NCBI GenBank assembly: GCA_037349315.1
Contig: JBAIAC010000008.1
Coordinates: 121,518,001 to 121,582,000 of the forward strand
Direction of reading: 5' to 3'
Source: Chelydra serpentina
Taxonomy: Eukaryota; Chordata; Testudines; Chelydridae
DNA length: 64,000 nt
Position numbers and translations under genes: made by a program. Positions 22,556 to 33,402 of the stretch are shown here, piece by piece. The notes beneath the pieces were generated by a model, which ran no database searches, had not been told where the DNA came from, and was given only the letters and a program-made list of their open reading frames with translations. Each line of letters begins with the position of its first letter. Position 1 is the first letter of the stretch.

Positions 22556-25500
22556 CAAGGTAAAGCATTCCTGGGAATGTCTTGAACACTTTAAAAATAA
22601 TGCTACCTGAACCTCTGTCTGGACGCTGTTCGGCTGAGAGTGAGGAAGGGTCTTGTTCTCTTAAGATATTGACTTGAAAAAAAGTTCAAATTGCATTTTT
22701 GATGTTATGTTGTACATGTATGTATTTCTCAGTTCATATAGTATTCAGAAATAACACCAGCACAAAACATCAAGCAAGTGATCAAAAGGGCAGCCTCAAT
22801 TTTACAAACAAGGTCAAAGACTCAGTAATGAAAAATGGAAATTTCTAAGGATGTTCAAGTATTACATAACTAGGTCTTTTAAAAAAAAATCAACTCTTTC
22901 ACTTTCATGTACCAATATGAAATCAACTCTTTGGCAGGGTGATTTGTAATGCCTTCTACAGTAGCCTGGAGTATTTGCATTACAGAGAGATTAGTAGGAG
23001 CTACAGTTTAAGAACAGGTTATATTCAAGATGACCACAGTCAATGATTAAATCTGAGAGCTTCATGTAAAACCAGGGGAAACCACCTGTTCAATGATATC
23101 GGATACAACGCTCAACTCCAAAGATTATGGGATGTAGGCCAACTCATACATATATGCATACAATGTCCCCCCAATTATGTTATAGGAGAATATACATTAG
23201 TCTGTTACAACTTCACTTAAAGGATACAAGGGTTGTTGTCATCAATACTGCAGTTATCCAGGATCAGTGGAATTCCATCTAATTGATAAACCTGAATTAA
23301 AACAAATTTTCTTAATTTAATACAATTCTCAGTACTGTTGGCGGCAAAGAATGAAAGAAATAACAAATAGAGATTGCAAAGACACAACAGACCAAGGGCA
23401 CCTGTACATTAGCTTAACTAAAAGTATGTGAAACATGTTAAGCTAAATTGTAAAGAAAAAAAGGTTATTTTTAGACATAAATACAATAAAACATTCACAC
23501 AAATGTACATTAATTTTACATGCCTCCTACTTCCAATATTAGTCTTAATGAGATATGCCCTTGTATGTCTTATGTCTCACACACGAAATTGAAAACCTAT
23601 GCTTCTGAATAGACTAAAACCCACACGAACGAGTACATTTACATAATGTACATTTATATACTACTGGTGTGAAAACTCTAAACTTTGTTTTAATTCTTGA
23701 AAACTTGATTTCAAACTGAGATTTGTGAGGCAAGTAGACCAGAGAGAGCGCAACCATCTTTTTAGATTCACAGCCCAGAGACAGTTTTATACTTTTCTAG
23801 GCACATTTGCTGTTCGGGTCAAGATCTTTTATATGCATCATGTAAAACAAAAAAAATCACAAATTTACACTGCACCATGGATACCCTTTCCAATTGTAAC
23901 TGAACACTAACTGTAAAAAGAAAAAAAAAGGGGGGGGGTGAGGGGAGAGAAAAGGCTGAAATGTGAATCTCAACAGCATAACAGTAAATAACTAAATTCA
24001 GAGATTAATTCAACAAAATACCCCTCTTATGAACCCCACTCCATACGTTAGTATAGAATTTCAATGATAACATGAGAAAGTAACAACAGCAGAAATAGAT
24101 AGAGACTAACTGACATAGCTTATCAGAAAAAAAACAAAAGATGTTCTGATAGCCCTTAAAAGCTATTTTAGCACATCTGAGCTAACGTGCATAACTATAT
24201 CTAGAAGAAATTGAATTTATAAAAAGTTTTAAAATATGCATTCCATCCAGGCTATTTCTTGTGTGATTTCCAAAGGATATCATGTATGATATTACACTTC
24301 AAAGCTTGAACAAACAGTGACCTTTTAATAATCCAATTGTCGGCTGCATTTGCAAGCGATTTTTTACACTCTGTGGCCAAACTCTGATCCACCCAGAACA
24401 TTACCTTCTATTTTCCATCAATGAAATGTTGAACAGTAAAATTAATCTACATCAAGCGCTGTCAACTGAAATAAGTCAGGCAGTTTGTTCAGGTCTGATT
24501 AAAATCAGACACTCAAGTAGAACATTAAAAAAAACACTCTGTGCAAGTAAAATTTAATTAAAAGCCTCACAAGTGCTCAAAAGTTACTGTGGTACTGATG
24601 AGATTCCTTCAGTCAATGGGAACATGAGCAGCAAACTACAGCACAAGTATCAGCCTGTCAATATTCATGCAATAAACAAGAAATGCTAACTACAAAACTC
24701 ATGAACAACCATTTATGTTAGCTTGAACAGCATAAAATGAAAAAAATATACAGATCATTAAAACAACTTGGTTCCATTTTTTGCATCTAGGAAGGCTATG
24801 CCCAATTCACTTACTTCTGTAGGTACACCATGAGTTACAGCGGAGTAGGTGTGATGAAGTGAGGCAGAAAGGACCCTTACTGTGTGCGCAAATGAAAGAT
24901 GACTTTGGTAATGCCTCCTCTGAAACATTCTTCAAGGCAAGCTTTGTTTACTAGTGTTCATTATATGGTTGAGTTGACTATAAGTTAGTTTTAAAATTAC
25001 AATGGCTCTCCCTCAAAAATATCCATCGGCGCTTGAAAAAAATCTCAGAGTATCTCTTAAATCTTGCACCAACTTGGTACAATTTGTCTACAAAACAGGC
25101 AGTGGTCCTACCCCTAAACTCTCAGATCATGAGCCCGCCCCCCAGCTCTCCTGCCTTACTCCTGGGCAGCACAGTTTCAATAAAGCCACACTAGCATGAG
25201 TCATGAATTGGTGGTAATCCTTAATTTTCTTCCCTTAAAGAGCAGTTCCCAGGCACAGAGGTGCCTCTGAGTAATGGGTATAAGATTTCCTTTTGTATGG
25301 ATTTCTACAGAGATGGGGGTGGAGGGGACAATATGTGAATCTCAGCAACCTTACCACCAAGGTAGCACGTAGCGTCCTGGGAAGAGTGCTTGGGGATACG
25401 GATCGGGGGGTGGGGGAGTGAGGGACTGATCAATTGTTTGAGAAGGGACAAATCTACACAAATATCACACAGACACACACATACACAGGGAAGAAGTTAA

Positions 25501-25730
25501 TGGTTGTTGCCCCAGCCCTGCAAATACACAAGTAACTTTTTGCCTGCACTTACGCCCACTGACCTGGATTAGAAGCAGAAAGCACTAAAAGTAGCCTGTA
25601 CTTACACAGTGTGCCCACTGGTCAACAATTAGGTACTGCACTGGATTAGCATAATGCCAGGTAATTTTCTGAAGGGCTGTTATGTTCTACAGAAACAATT
25701 ATGCTGGTTTAAGCAATTAAATAAAACTGC
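22556..25730. other. AT-rich DNA, nothing recognised
   Basis: Long stretch with only short frames. Low-complexity marks include a poly-A then poly-G switch at 23,915-23,938. Confidence 0.45.
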
Positions 25731-25734
25731 AGCC

Positions 25735-25825
25735 TACATTTAGGCTGAAATCTTGGTCCCACTGAAATCAATGGAAACTCTGTCAGTGACATTAATGGGT
25801 CACAATTTCATCCTTACATCACCTG
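25735..25825. repeat. Short palindromic repeat unit
   Basis: 'ggctgaaatcttggtcccac' opposes 'taatgggtcacaatttcatc' around 'tgaaatcaatgg'. It is related to the units at 1-90 and 22,470-22,555. Confidence 0.45.
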
Positions 25826-27185
25826 CGATTTTCACATCAATAAGTACTTCAAATCTTGAAAAGATAATATTGCATCACAATTTCTTGTATTGCTTTCTAG
25901 AAGCAGCAAAGATAGCCACATTTGACAGTAAATGCCAGTTACTATAAATTAAGAAAATTAACAAAGATTAGGCGACTATATAAACGTAATCAGGTAACTA
26001 AAACATTAGACCCTTGATAAATACTGAATTAAACTGAAGCAACACTTTAAAAATAGTGTAACTAAGCATTAATTATCTTTTAAAACACTGCTCCATATTA
26101 CCATTCTATAATGTGAACAATATTGTCTGTAATTATGTTTCTTAGGACAATATAAAAATGTTGAAAAAAATGTGCAGAGTCCAAATGTATCACACTTATG
26201 AAAAATGCCTTCCATTCACAAAGGGACTTAAAAAAAGGATACTGTCAGTTATTTTTCCCTTTTTTAAACTGGACTTTCACAAGCTATTTATTTCAATTTG
26301 TAGAAGTCACTAATCAAAACAATCTCCCCAAATGTACAATGCTGAAAAGCAATAATTATACACCAATTTACAAATTGGCCTTCCCCCAATAGAAGATGCC
26401 AACCGAGTCCTCCATTGAGAGAGAGAGAGAGAGAGAGAAGTATGTATTGAGTATTATTTAGATATGTTAGGACATGTCAGTTCTGAGGAGTAGTAACTGC
26501 TAAATCAGACTTAACACTGAAATTATACAGTTCAAAACTTGCACAGCAGAGGTCAAATTCACTGCTGCTGGCAGATGCGTAATTTCATTGGCATTAATGG
26601 AGATTTATCTGCTCACACCAGGAGTATATCGTATCTCAGGTGTTTATTTTGTCTAAGGATGAAATTCACCTGTGTGTCGAGGACCCATAAAAATGCTCAG
26701 AGGCTGCACAAGGGGCCAACGGTGAAGTGACTGTATGGGGGATATAGGAGGGGTTTTGCACCCCTGCGTGCTAAAGCGTTTCCCAGGGGCCATGAAAACC
26801 GCGTTGCACATAATCCATACGTCTTGCTCCTCTGTCTGGTAAAAGTTTCAGTGCACCGAGGAAGTATGATTATATCCAGTTAGGGAGTTGCATGGATGGG
26901 CTCGGAAGAGAGCACTATTGAGTCACCTATACGCAGAAGGATAATGGTTATGTCTGGGAGCTTTGGTTGTGACAGTGGTGAAAAGTAGGGAAAAAATAAG
27001 AGGCCCTTAGGGTCTGAAACGGATACAACACTTTCTCTGTGGGCTGTAGGAGGAGGCAGCAAAAAGGCAAGACTGCCATCCCTCATATTATAACAGAATG
27101 CAGTGTTTTCTTTTAAAGTGCATGGAAGTTGTTATTACTGATTATTACTAGTGTAACATGAACAATCACAAGGCCCAAAGAAAGC
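25826..27185. other. AT-rich DNA with a GA microsatellite
   Basis: A (GA)n run lies at about 26,418-26,438. No domain-bearing frame. Confidence 0.45.
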
Positions 27186-27189
27186 ATAA

Positions 27190-27412
27190 GTAAAAGACAG
27201 ACAGTTACCTTTTCCGTTAACTGGTGTTCGAGATGTGTTGCTCATGTCTATTCCACAATAGGTGTGCGTGCTCGCCACGTACACTGGTGCCGGAAGTTTT
27301 TACCCTAGAAGTACCCATAGGAGGGAGTGTCCCAGCGACCCCTGGAGTGGCATCTCCATGGCGCGGTGTAAGGGGAACTGTGTGCTCCCCCCACTCTCAG
27401 TTCCTTCTTACC
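27190..27412 (-). repeat. DIRS terminal repeat (3' end of the element) with outer extension
   Basis: From about 27,225 it is the inverted counterpart of 33,010-33,194. Both carry 'ttccacaataggtgtgcgtg', 'ctggagtggc', 'ctccatggcgcgg' and 'ctcagttccttc' on one strand or the other. The outer 35 bases ('acagttaccttttccgttaa') are not in the other terminus. They reappear inverted in the internal complementary region, as expected for the unequal outer ends of DIRS. Confidence 0.88.
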
Positions 27413-27459
27413 AGACAACTCCGACAGAGGGGAAGGAGGGCGGGATGGGGAATAAACAG

Positions 27460-27549
27460 GAGCAACACATCTCGAAGAACGCAGTTACGGAAAAGGTAAC
27501 TGTCTTTTCTTCTTCGAGTGATTGCTCATGTGTATTTCACAGTAGGTGA
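27460..27549 (-). repeat. DIRS internal complementary region (circle-junction template)
   Basis: The left half (27,460-27,505: 'agcaacacatctcgaagaac', 'acggaaaaggtaactgtct') is the reverse complement of the outer end at 27,195-27,245. The right half (27,510-27,549: 'cttcgagtgattgctcatgt', 'cacagtaggtg') is the reverse complement of the opposite outer end at 33,150-33,194. The two outer ends are thus joined head to tail in one short segment. This is the arrangement proposed to template closure of the DIRS circle. Confidence 0.88.
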
Positions 27550-27551
27550 TT

Positions 27552-28570
27552 TCAAGCTATATCTGTTGGAGGTGGGTAGGAGTTCACAAATTCCCCGGGA
27601 CTGAGTATGGCCCTGCCGAACCCAGCGTTATCCCTGGATTGGGAGACGATCGCATAGTGCGACGTAAACGTGTGAACCAAAGACCAGGTGGCGGCCCTAC
27701 AAATGTCCTGAATGGGGATGTGGGCCAAGAAGGCAGCCGACGAGGCCTGCGCCCAAGTCAAGTGTGCCTTCACAATCGGTGGCGGGGGAACAACTGCCAG
27801 ATCATAACAGGTGCAGATGCATGAAGTGATCCAGTTGGAGAGACGCTGAGTGGAGACCAACTGACCACTCATGCGATCAGCTGAGGCGACAAACAGTTGC
27901 GAGGATTTTCTGAATGGCTTAGTCCGCTCGAGGTAGAAAACCAGAGCCCTCCGCACGTCAAGCGTGTGGAGGCGGCGTTCCTCACCGGATGCATGAGGCT
28001 TGGAGCAGAGGACCAGCAGGAAAATGTCCTGACCCATGTGATAGGCGAAGACCACCTTAAGGAGGAACGTGGGGTGTGGGCGGAGCTGAACGTTGTCCTT
28101 ATGAAAAACCGTGTATGGGGCCTCGGAGGTCAGGGCCCTGAGCTCCGAGACCCGCCTGGCCAATGTGATAGTAACCAAAAAGGCCACCTTCCAGAAGAGG
28201 TGGGACCAGGAGCATGTGGCTAGCGGCTCATACGGAGCCTCTGTGAGATGGGACAACACCAGGTTCAGGTCCCACTGTGGGACCGGGGGTCTAGCATACA
28301 GGAAAAGATGGTCCAACCCCTTGAGGAACCAGCTAGTCATAGCATAGGAGAAGACCGTGTGCCCCTGCACCGGCGGATGGAAGGCCAATATGGCCGCCAG
28401 GTGCACCTTGATTGACGAGGGCGCCAGGCCCTGGGCTCTAAGGTTTAGAAGGTAGTCCAGGACAAGCTGGATCGGGGCGGCCACTGGGGAGACACCCCGT
28501 TCGGCAGCCCATCTGGAGAACCGGGACCATTTTGCCAAGAAGGCACGGCGAGTGGAGGGCTGTCTGCTTT
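27552..28570 (-). pseudogene. DIRS tyrosine recombinase domain
   Basis: C-terminal part of an 843-codon open frame (30,083 down to 27,552), residues about 506-815. It would integrate the circular DNA intermediate by site-specific recombination. The N-terminal core-binding part begins 'SRQPSTRRAFLAKWSRFSRW'. The first catalytic Arg lies in 'TLARRVSELRAL' (residues about 643-644). The His/Arg box reads AHLTWAQ (His about 774), where family members usually have HSTR, so the second catalytic Arg is Trp (about 777). The nucleophile Tyr is in SHYAI (about 810). The Arg to Trp change is a single C to T transition and probably inactivates it. The family's usual Arg before HYA is Ser here. Confidence 0.87.
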
Positions 28571-29311
28571 CTAGGAGGACACGCTGGACCCCTTCCGAGC
28601 ACGTCCTTTCCTCCCTACCCAACCACTGAGCAGCCACGCTGTGAGATGGAGAGTTGCTAGGTTGGGGTGGAGAAGATGGCCCTGGTCCTGGGAGAGCAGG
28701 TCCGGACAGAACAGCAATGGCCACGGCGGAGCAACTACCAGGCCCGTGAGGGTCCCGTACCAATGTTGCCTGGGCCACCCTGGGGCAATCAGGAGGACTC
28801 TTGCCTTGTCTGTCTTTATTTTCTCCAGGACCCTGCTGATCAGTGGGAACGGGGGGAAGGCAAAGAGAAACTGGTCTGACCAGGACAGGAGGAAGGTGTT
28901 GGAGATAGCGCCCCGTCTCAGTCCCCCCCGGAGCAGAACCAGGGGCAGCGCCGGTTCTGTCGCGTCGTGAACAGGTCCACCTGGGGAGTTCCCCACACTC
29001 AGAAGAGCTGGTGAGCCACTTCTGGGTGGAGGGAACACTTGGTGTTGGGAGGAGAAGTCTCTGCTCAAGCGATCCGCCCGCATATTCCAGGCACCTGGCA
29101 GATGGAAGGCCCTCAGGCAGATGTCGTGGGCTATACAGAAGCCCCACAGTCTGAGGGCTTTGCGGCAGAGGGCGGAGGACCGGGTCCCGCCTTGCCTGTT
29201 GATATAGAATATTGAGGCCGTGTTGTCTGTGAGGACCCTTACCACCTTGCCCTGTAAGTGTGAGCGGGAAGGCCACGCACGCCAGGCACACCGCCCTGAG
29301 TTCCCTGACAT
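28571..29311 (-). pseudogene. DIRS RNase H domain and linker
   Basis: A 246-codon open stretch in the frame that differs from the recombinase frame. 'VRVLTDNTASIFYINRQGGT' carries an RNase H Asp, and 'NMRADRLSRD' carries the final conserved Asp with the A-D-x-L-S-R signature typical of DIRS/Ty3-type RNase H. It would degrade the RNA strand after cDNA synthesis. The linker after it ('FPLISRVLEKIKTDKARVLL') still looks like DIRS protein. The frame therefore stays correct to about 28,620, where it must shift to reach the recombinase. Confidence 0.82.
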
Positions 29312-29584
29312 TTATGTGTAGGGACAGATCCTGTGCCGACCACAGACTTTGGGTCTGCACGTTCCCCACATGGGCTCCCCCCAACCCAGGTCCGACGCAT
29401 CGGACACCAGCTCCAGCGACGGGGCCCTGTCCCGGAACGGGACCCCTTGAAGAATGTTGCTTGGGGTGGACCACCACCGCAGTGAGGCGATCACTGAGTC
29501 GGGCACGGTGAGGACCTTGTCCATCCTGTCCCTGGCCTGGGAGAACTCCGAGGCCAGCCAGAGCTGGAGGGGCCTCATTCGGAG

Positions 29585-30340
29585 TCAGGCGTAGTGGACC
29601 ACATACGTGCACGCCGACATGGGACCCAAGAGCTGGAGGCATGCTCTGGCTGTAGTCACTGGGAATCTTGTGACCGTGTTGATGAGCCCTTTCAGGGTCT
29701 CGAACCTGTCCGGTGGTAGGGAGGCTGTGGCCGATGAGGCATCCAGGAGTGCCCCGATAAACTCTATGCGTTGGACCGGGACTAACATGGACTTGGTGTA
29801 GTTTACCAACAGGCCCAGGGAGGCGCACGTGGACAGTAGAAGCGTCACGTGATCCCTTAACTGCGACCAGGAGCTGCCCTTGACCAGCCAATCGTCCAGA
29901 CAGGGAAAGATCTGGACCCCCCCAGCGCCTGAGGTAGGCCGCTACCACAGACATACATTTTGTAAATACCCTGGGGGCAGTGGATAGGACAAACGGGAGG
30001 ACCATAAACTGGTAGTGATTCTGCCCCACCAGGAAATGGAGGAAGTGTCTGTGCCCCTTGAATATGTGAATGTGGAAGTACACGTCCTGCAGATCGAGGG
30101 CAGCGTATCAGTCCCTGGGGTCCAGGGAGGGGATGATGGAGGCCAGTGAGACCATGCGGAACTTGAGCTTCACCATGAACTGGTTTAGATCCCGCAGGTC
30201 CAGGATGAGCCTGAGCCCTCCTTTGGCCTTCGAGATAAGGAAATAGCGGGAGTAGTACCCCTTGCCTTTGAACTCCCTGGGCACCATTTCCACCGCTCCT
30301 AGACTGAGGAGCCGCCCCACCTCCTGCTCGAGCAGGGCTT
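29585..30340 (-). pseudogene. DIRS reverse transcriptase domain, split over two frames
   Basis: The N-terminal motifs are in one frame (30,108-30,320: 'FLISKAKGGLRLILDLRDL'), then a TGA stop at 30,105-30,107. The same frame continues at 30,083 with 'HRHFLHFLVGQNHYQFMVLP' and 'STAPRVFTK'. At the C7 run 29,917-29,923 the reading shifts. The catalytic box CLDDWL (29,885-29,902; the family normally has YLDDWL) and the block 'GLLVNYTKSMLVPVQRIEFI' lie in the new frame, which ends at a stop just after 29,585. A homopolymer slip is the simplest cause of the frameshift. Confidence 0.85.
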
Positions 30341-30695
30341 TGTGCGAGGGGTCTCCCAGGATGGACAGGGGTGGGGGATGGTTGGGTGGGGGTGAATTAA
30401 ACTGGAGGGTATAGCCCCAGCAGATGGTGTTGAGGACCCATCGGTCCGAGGTCAGCCACGACCACTGTGGGAGGAAAGCACACAGCCAACTGTAGAAGGG
30501 AAGCTTTATTGAGGGGGGATCCCTGGGGAGAACTGGCAGGGTGCCTCCGAGCGTCCCGTCAAAACCGCCTTTTTCCCACCTGCTTGCCCTTGGAGGACCC
30601 AGGTTACGGGTCTACTCTTCTAGTCTCTCAACTTTTTATAGGCAGCCTCATACTTCGGCTGGGTGGCCTGAGAGGGGGCCTGCTGCGGCTTAAAC

Positions 30696-31604
30696 TTAGA
30701 TTTGGCCAGAGCCGGGACATAAGAGACCCAGAGTCTGGAGGGTCGTGCGGGAGTTCTTCATGCCATGCAGCTTTGTATCCGTTTGTTCCGCAAACAGAGC
30801 TTTGCCGTCAAACGGGAGATCCTGCATGGCCGCCTGTGCCTCACTGGACAGCCCTGACAGCAGGAGCCACAACGCCCTTCTCATGGACACCGCCGAGGCC
30901 CTGGACCGTGCTGCCATGTCCGCCGCATCCGAAGCCACTTGCAGGGATGCCCTGGCAGCTGCTATGCCCGCCTCCACCAGCGCCTTGGGCTCTTTCTTAT
31001 CGAGCTCCTGGAGGGAGTCCTCGAACTGGGGCAGGGAACCCCACAGATTGAATTCATACCTGCCCAGGAGCACCTGGTGATTTGCCACCCGCAACTGAAA
31101 ACTCGAGGATGAATAAAGCTTTCTCCCAAAGGAATCCAGCCTCCGCGAATCTTTATTTTTCAGGGTAGGGGCTGGCTGGCCCTGCTGCTCCCTGTGGTTG
31201 ACCGACTCGACCACCAGGGAGTTAGGTGCCAGGTGGGTGTAGAGGTACTCATGCCCTTTGGTGGGTACAAAGTACTTAACGTTCTGCTCTCTTAGAGATG
31301 GGGGCCAGCGAAGCTGCTGTCTGCCACAGGGCATTTGAAATTTCTTCCACCCCTTCATGGAGGGGAAAAGCAAGGAGTCCAAGGGTCCCTCCAACTCCTC
31401 TGCCTGGAGGTGGAGGCTTGATGCCACCCTTTTTAAAAGTTCTTGGTGGGCCCTAAAGTTCTCCTGCGGGACGGAGGGGGGTGGGGCCATTATCACCTCA
31501 TCCAGGGAGGGCGAGGCCAGTACGGTGCTCTGGGTGTCCACTGGCACCGGGGGATCCACCACTTGGTTGGACTCCGGGCATGGTGCCGAGGAGATATGTC
31601 CCAC
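30696..31604 (-). pseudogene. DIRS Gag-like protein, C-terminal part
   Basis: A 302-codon open stretch. 'RRLDSFGRKLYSSSSFQLRV', 'LLGRYEFNLWGSLPQF' and 'ARASLQVASDAADMAARSRA', followed by MRRALWLLLSG, match the pattern I know from DIRS Gag proteins of fish, amphibians and reptiles. Gag would package the RNA. It precedes the polymerase region as expected. The start codon shown is arbitrary, since the real protein begins upstream in other frames. Confidence 0.75.
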
Positions 31605-32834
31605 CGACCCCCTCCTTGGAGGTCTGGAGAGGGAGCCTCACGGTGCCTCTCACACTCCGGCTACCTAGCGGGCCCCCACCAGGGACTGCATCGGGGGCCA
31701 CCGTGCCCACTGGTACCATTGGGCTGGCAACGAGGCCCGGTGCCACTGCACTGGCTGCGGCACCGACGGACCCGGTTGTTCGGCCTGGCTGACCTGTCCG
31801 GCCTGTCCCATGGAAGGGCGACTGCGAGCGGAGGCCGGGCTGACGCGCGACCTGCCGCTGTCTCGGGACCGGGAGGAATGGCGGTGCCGAGAGCGACTTC
31901 GCCCATGGGACCGCGATCTCGATGCGGAAGACCAGTACCATCTGTAACTGCAGCTCCGCGACGGCAAGGTGCCGGCGATTGACGCCCTGGGCTGCAAAGG
32001 CGGTGCCTTGGTGGAGTCTCGGAGCGGGAATCTGTGCGGGAACGGCGTCGACGTCAGTGCCGTAACCGGCTGCGGTAACCCCTATGAGACGAGGAACTTT
32101 GGTGGCATCTGCCTTGGTCCCGTCGGTACTCGCTCCTTGAGATGGAGCGGTGCCGAGAGTCTCAGTTGGACGGCACCCAACCAGACAGTCTGGTGGGAGT
32201 CGAGGGCGATCCACGTGGACTTCGCTGCCCAGAGACCGTTCAGGGCGAATGGTGTCAGGAACGTTCCCTGGACCTAGGCCAGTGCCGAGCTGGGGGTGAC
32301 TGTGGAGAACCCAGTGGTGGCTTGCCTCTGAAGCGTGGGGCCGACATCGGCGGTACTCCTGGTACCGGCATGGACATGACATCCTGGGGCGCCTGCAGGG
32401 CCTCCGGCGTGGAGGGCATTCGTACATCTGGGGAGGTCTGGTCCGAAGCGGCCAGACTGCTCCGCTCTACGTGAGTCAGAGGCCTAGAGGACAGAGGGGA
32501 TAGAGGACTGCCCGACATGGGTCTGGCCTCTGACCCGGGTTTTCCTCGGTGCTGCTGCGAAGAAGGCATTTTCTTTGCCTTCTTGTGTGTGCCCTGTGGA
32601 CGGGGAATGGTGCTGACTGGTCGAAGGCGCGGGAAGGTCGCCGCGCACCGACATCGCGGTGCCCGGTGCTGACTCAGAGCGGCGCACCAGAGTCGGGGTC
32701 AGCGTCAACTCCATCAGAATAGCCCGGAGCCTCTTACGCCGAGGTTTAAACGACTTGCAAATCTTGCAACGATCACTGATATGGGTTTCTCCCAAACAGT
32801 GTAAACAGTCTGCGTGCAGGTCACTCCTTGGCAT
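31498..32834 (-). pseudogene. DIRS Gag-like protein, N-terminal part, broken over several frames
   Basis: The first fragment (32,484-32,834) has a zinc-binding-like cluster, 'DCLHCLGETHISDRCKICKS', followed by a basic stretch 'RRKRLR'. This is the typical N-terminal C/H cluster of DIRS Gag. Downstream are Pro/Ser/Arg-rich segments in overlapping frames (31,498-32,427 and 32,255-32,569), with an RS-like stretch in a third frame near 31,900. Which frame is original in this low-complexity part is unclear. It is broken by frameshifts. Confidence 0.65.
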
Positions 32835-33009
32835 AGATCACCTGCAAGTGTCACACGACTTAAAGCCCGGTGGCACGGGGCATGCCCCGGCCCAGGCACT
32901 CTAACTGAACTAATTAACTACAGGTACTAACACTGATCAACAGGAAGTTCTGGGGATTAGCTACAGCGAAGCTGGAGCAGGGTAGTTCCGATGCACCTTC
33001 ACTGGCGGC

Positions 33010-33194
33010 AGGAAGGAACTGAGGGTGTGGGGAGCACGCAGCTCCCCTTATACCGCGCCATGGAGGCGCCACTCCAGGGGCTGTTGGGGCACTCCCCCCT
33101 ACGGGTACTGCTAGGGGAAAAACTTCCAGCACCGGTGCACGTGGTGAGCACGCACACCTATTGTGGAATACACATGAGCAATCACTCGAAGAAC
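33010..33194 (-). repeat. DIRS terminal repeat (5' end of the element)
   Basis: Inverted counterpart of 27,225-27,412 over about 185 bases. It contains 'ggaaggaactgaggg', 'ttataccgcgccatggaggc', 'aaaaacttccagcacc' and 'cacctattgtggaatacaca'. 'ccttataccgc' gives a possible promoter region for the element. The outer boundary is about 33,194-33,197. Confidence 0.88.
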
Positions 33195-33239
33195 AGGAAT
33201 TTAGACTACTGCTAGACTTAAATTTAGACACCTCTAAAC

Positions 33240-33402
33240 TTGGCCCCATTACTCAGAATGTAAGCTCTTTGTGACAAGCATTATCTTTTGTGTGTGTGTT
33301 ACATACAGATTTTAGAGAGAGTGTTACGTACAGCCTCTAGTACAACAGAACTGGAGTTCCTAGTGGTATCCCAATCACCTAGTGGTGATACAAATAAATA
33401 AA
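33240..33402 (+). mobile_element. LINE 3'-tail relic (L3/CR1-like)
   Basis: 'gaatgtaagctctttgtgac' then 'attatctttt', 'acagcctctagtaca' and a terminal 'gatacaaataaataaaa'. This matches the common amniote tail pattern of 'TTGTAAGCTC..TGGGGCAGGGA' to 'CAAATAAATAA'. A similar tail is at 54,290-54,425. Confidence 0.5.

Larger units (their letters stand above)
27190..33197 (-). mobile_element. Near full-length DIRS retrotransposon
   Basis: About 6.0 kb, read on the minus strand from 33,197 to 27,190. Order: inverted terminal repeat (33,194-33,010), gag-like region (about 32,840-30,690), reverse transcriptase (about 30,340-29,585), RNase H (about 29,310-28,930), tyrosine recombinase (about 28,566-27,640), internal complementary region (27,549-27,460) and second terminal repeat (27,412-27,225, with outer extension to about 27,190). 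DIRS elements integrate as circles using the recombinase, without target duplications, and none is seen. The copy has at least two frameshifts and several stops but is otherwise complete and collinear. It is probably a late member of its family in this genome. Confidence 0.9.

Noticed and set aside
27552..30083. The 843-codon open frame as one intact protein
   Set aside because: Only its first part (RT) and last part (recombinase) read as DIRS protein. The middle is out of frame, because RT C-terminal and RNase H motifs lie in another frame. Its openness there reflects high GC content.
31443..32474. Long plus-strand frames opposite the DIRS gag
   Set aside because: They are Gly/Arg/Pro-rich antisense shadows of GC-rich gag sequence with no domains.
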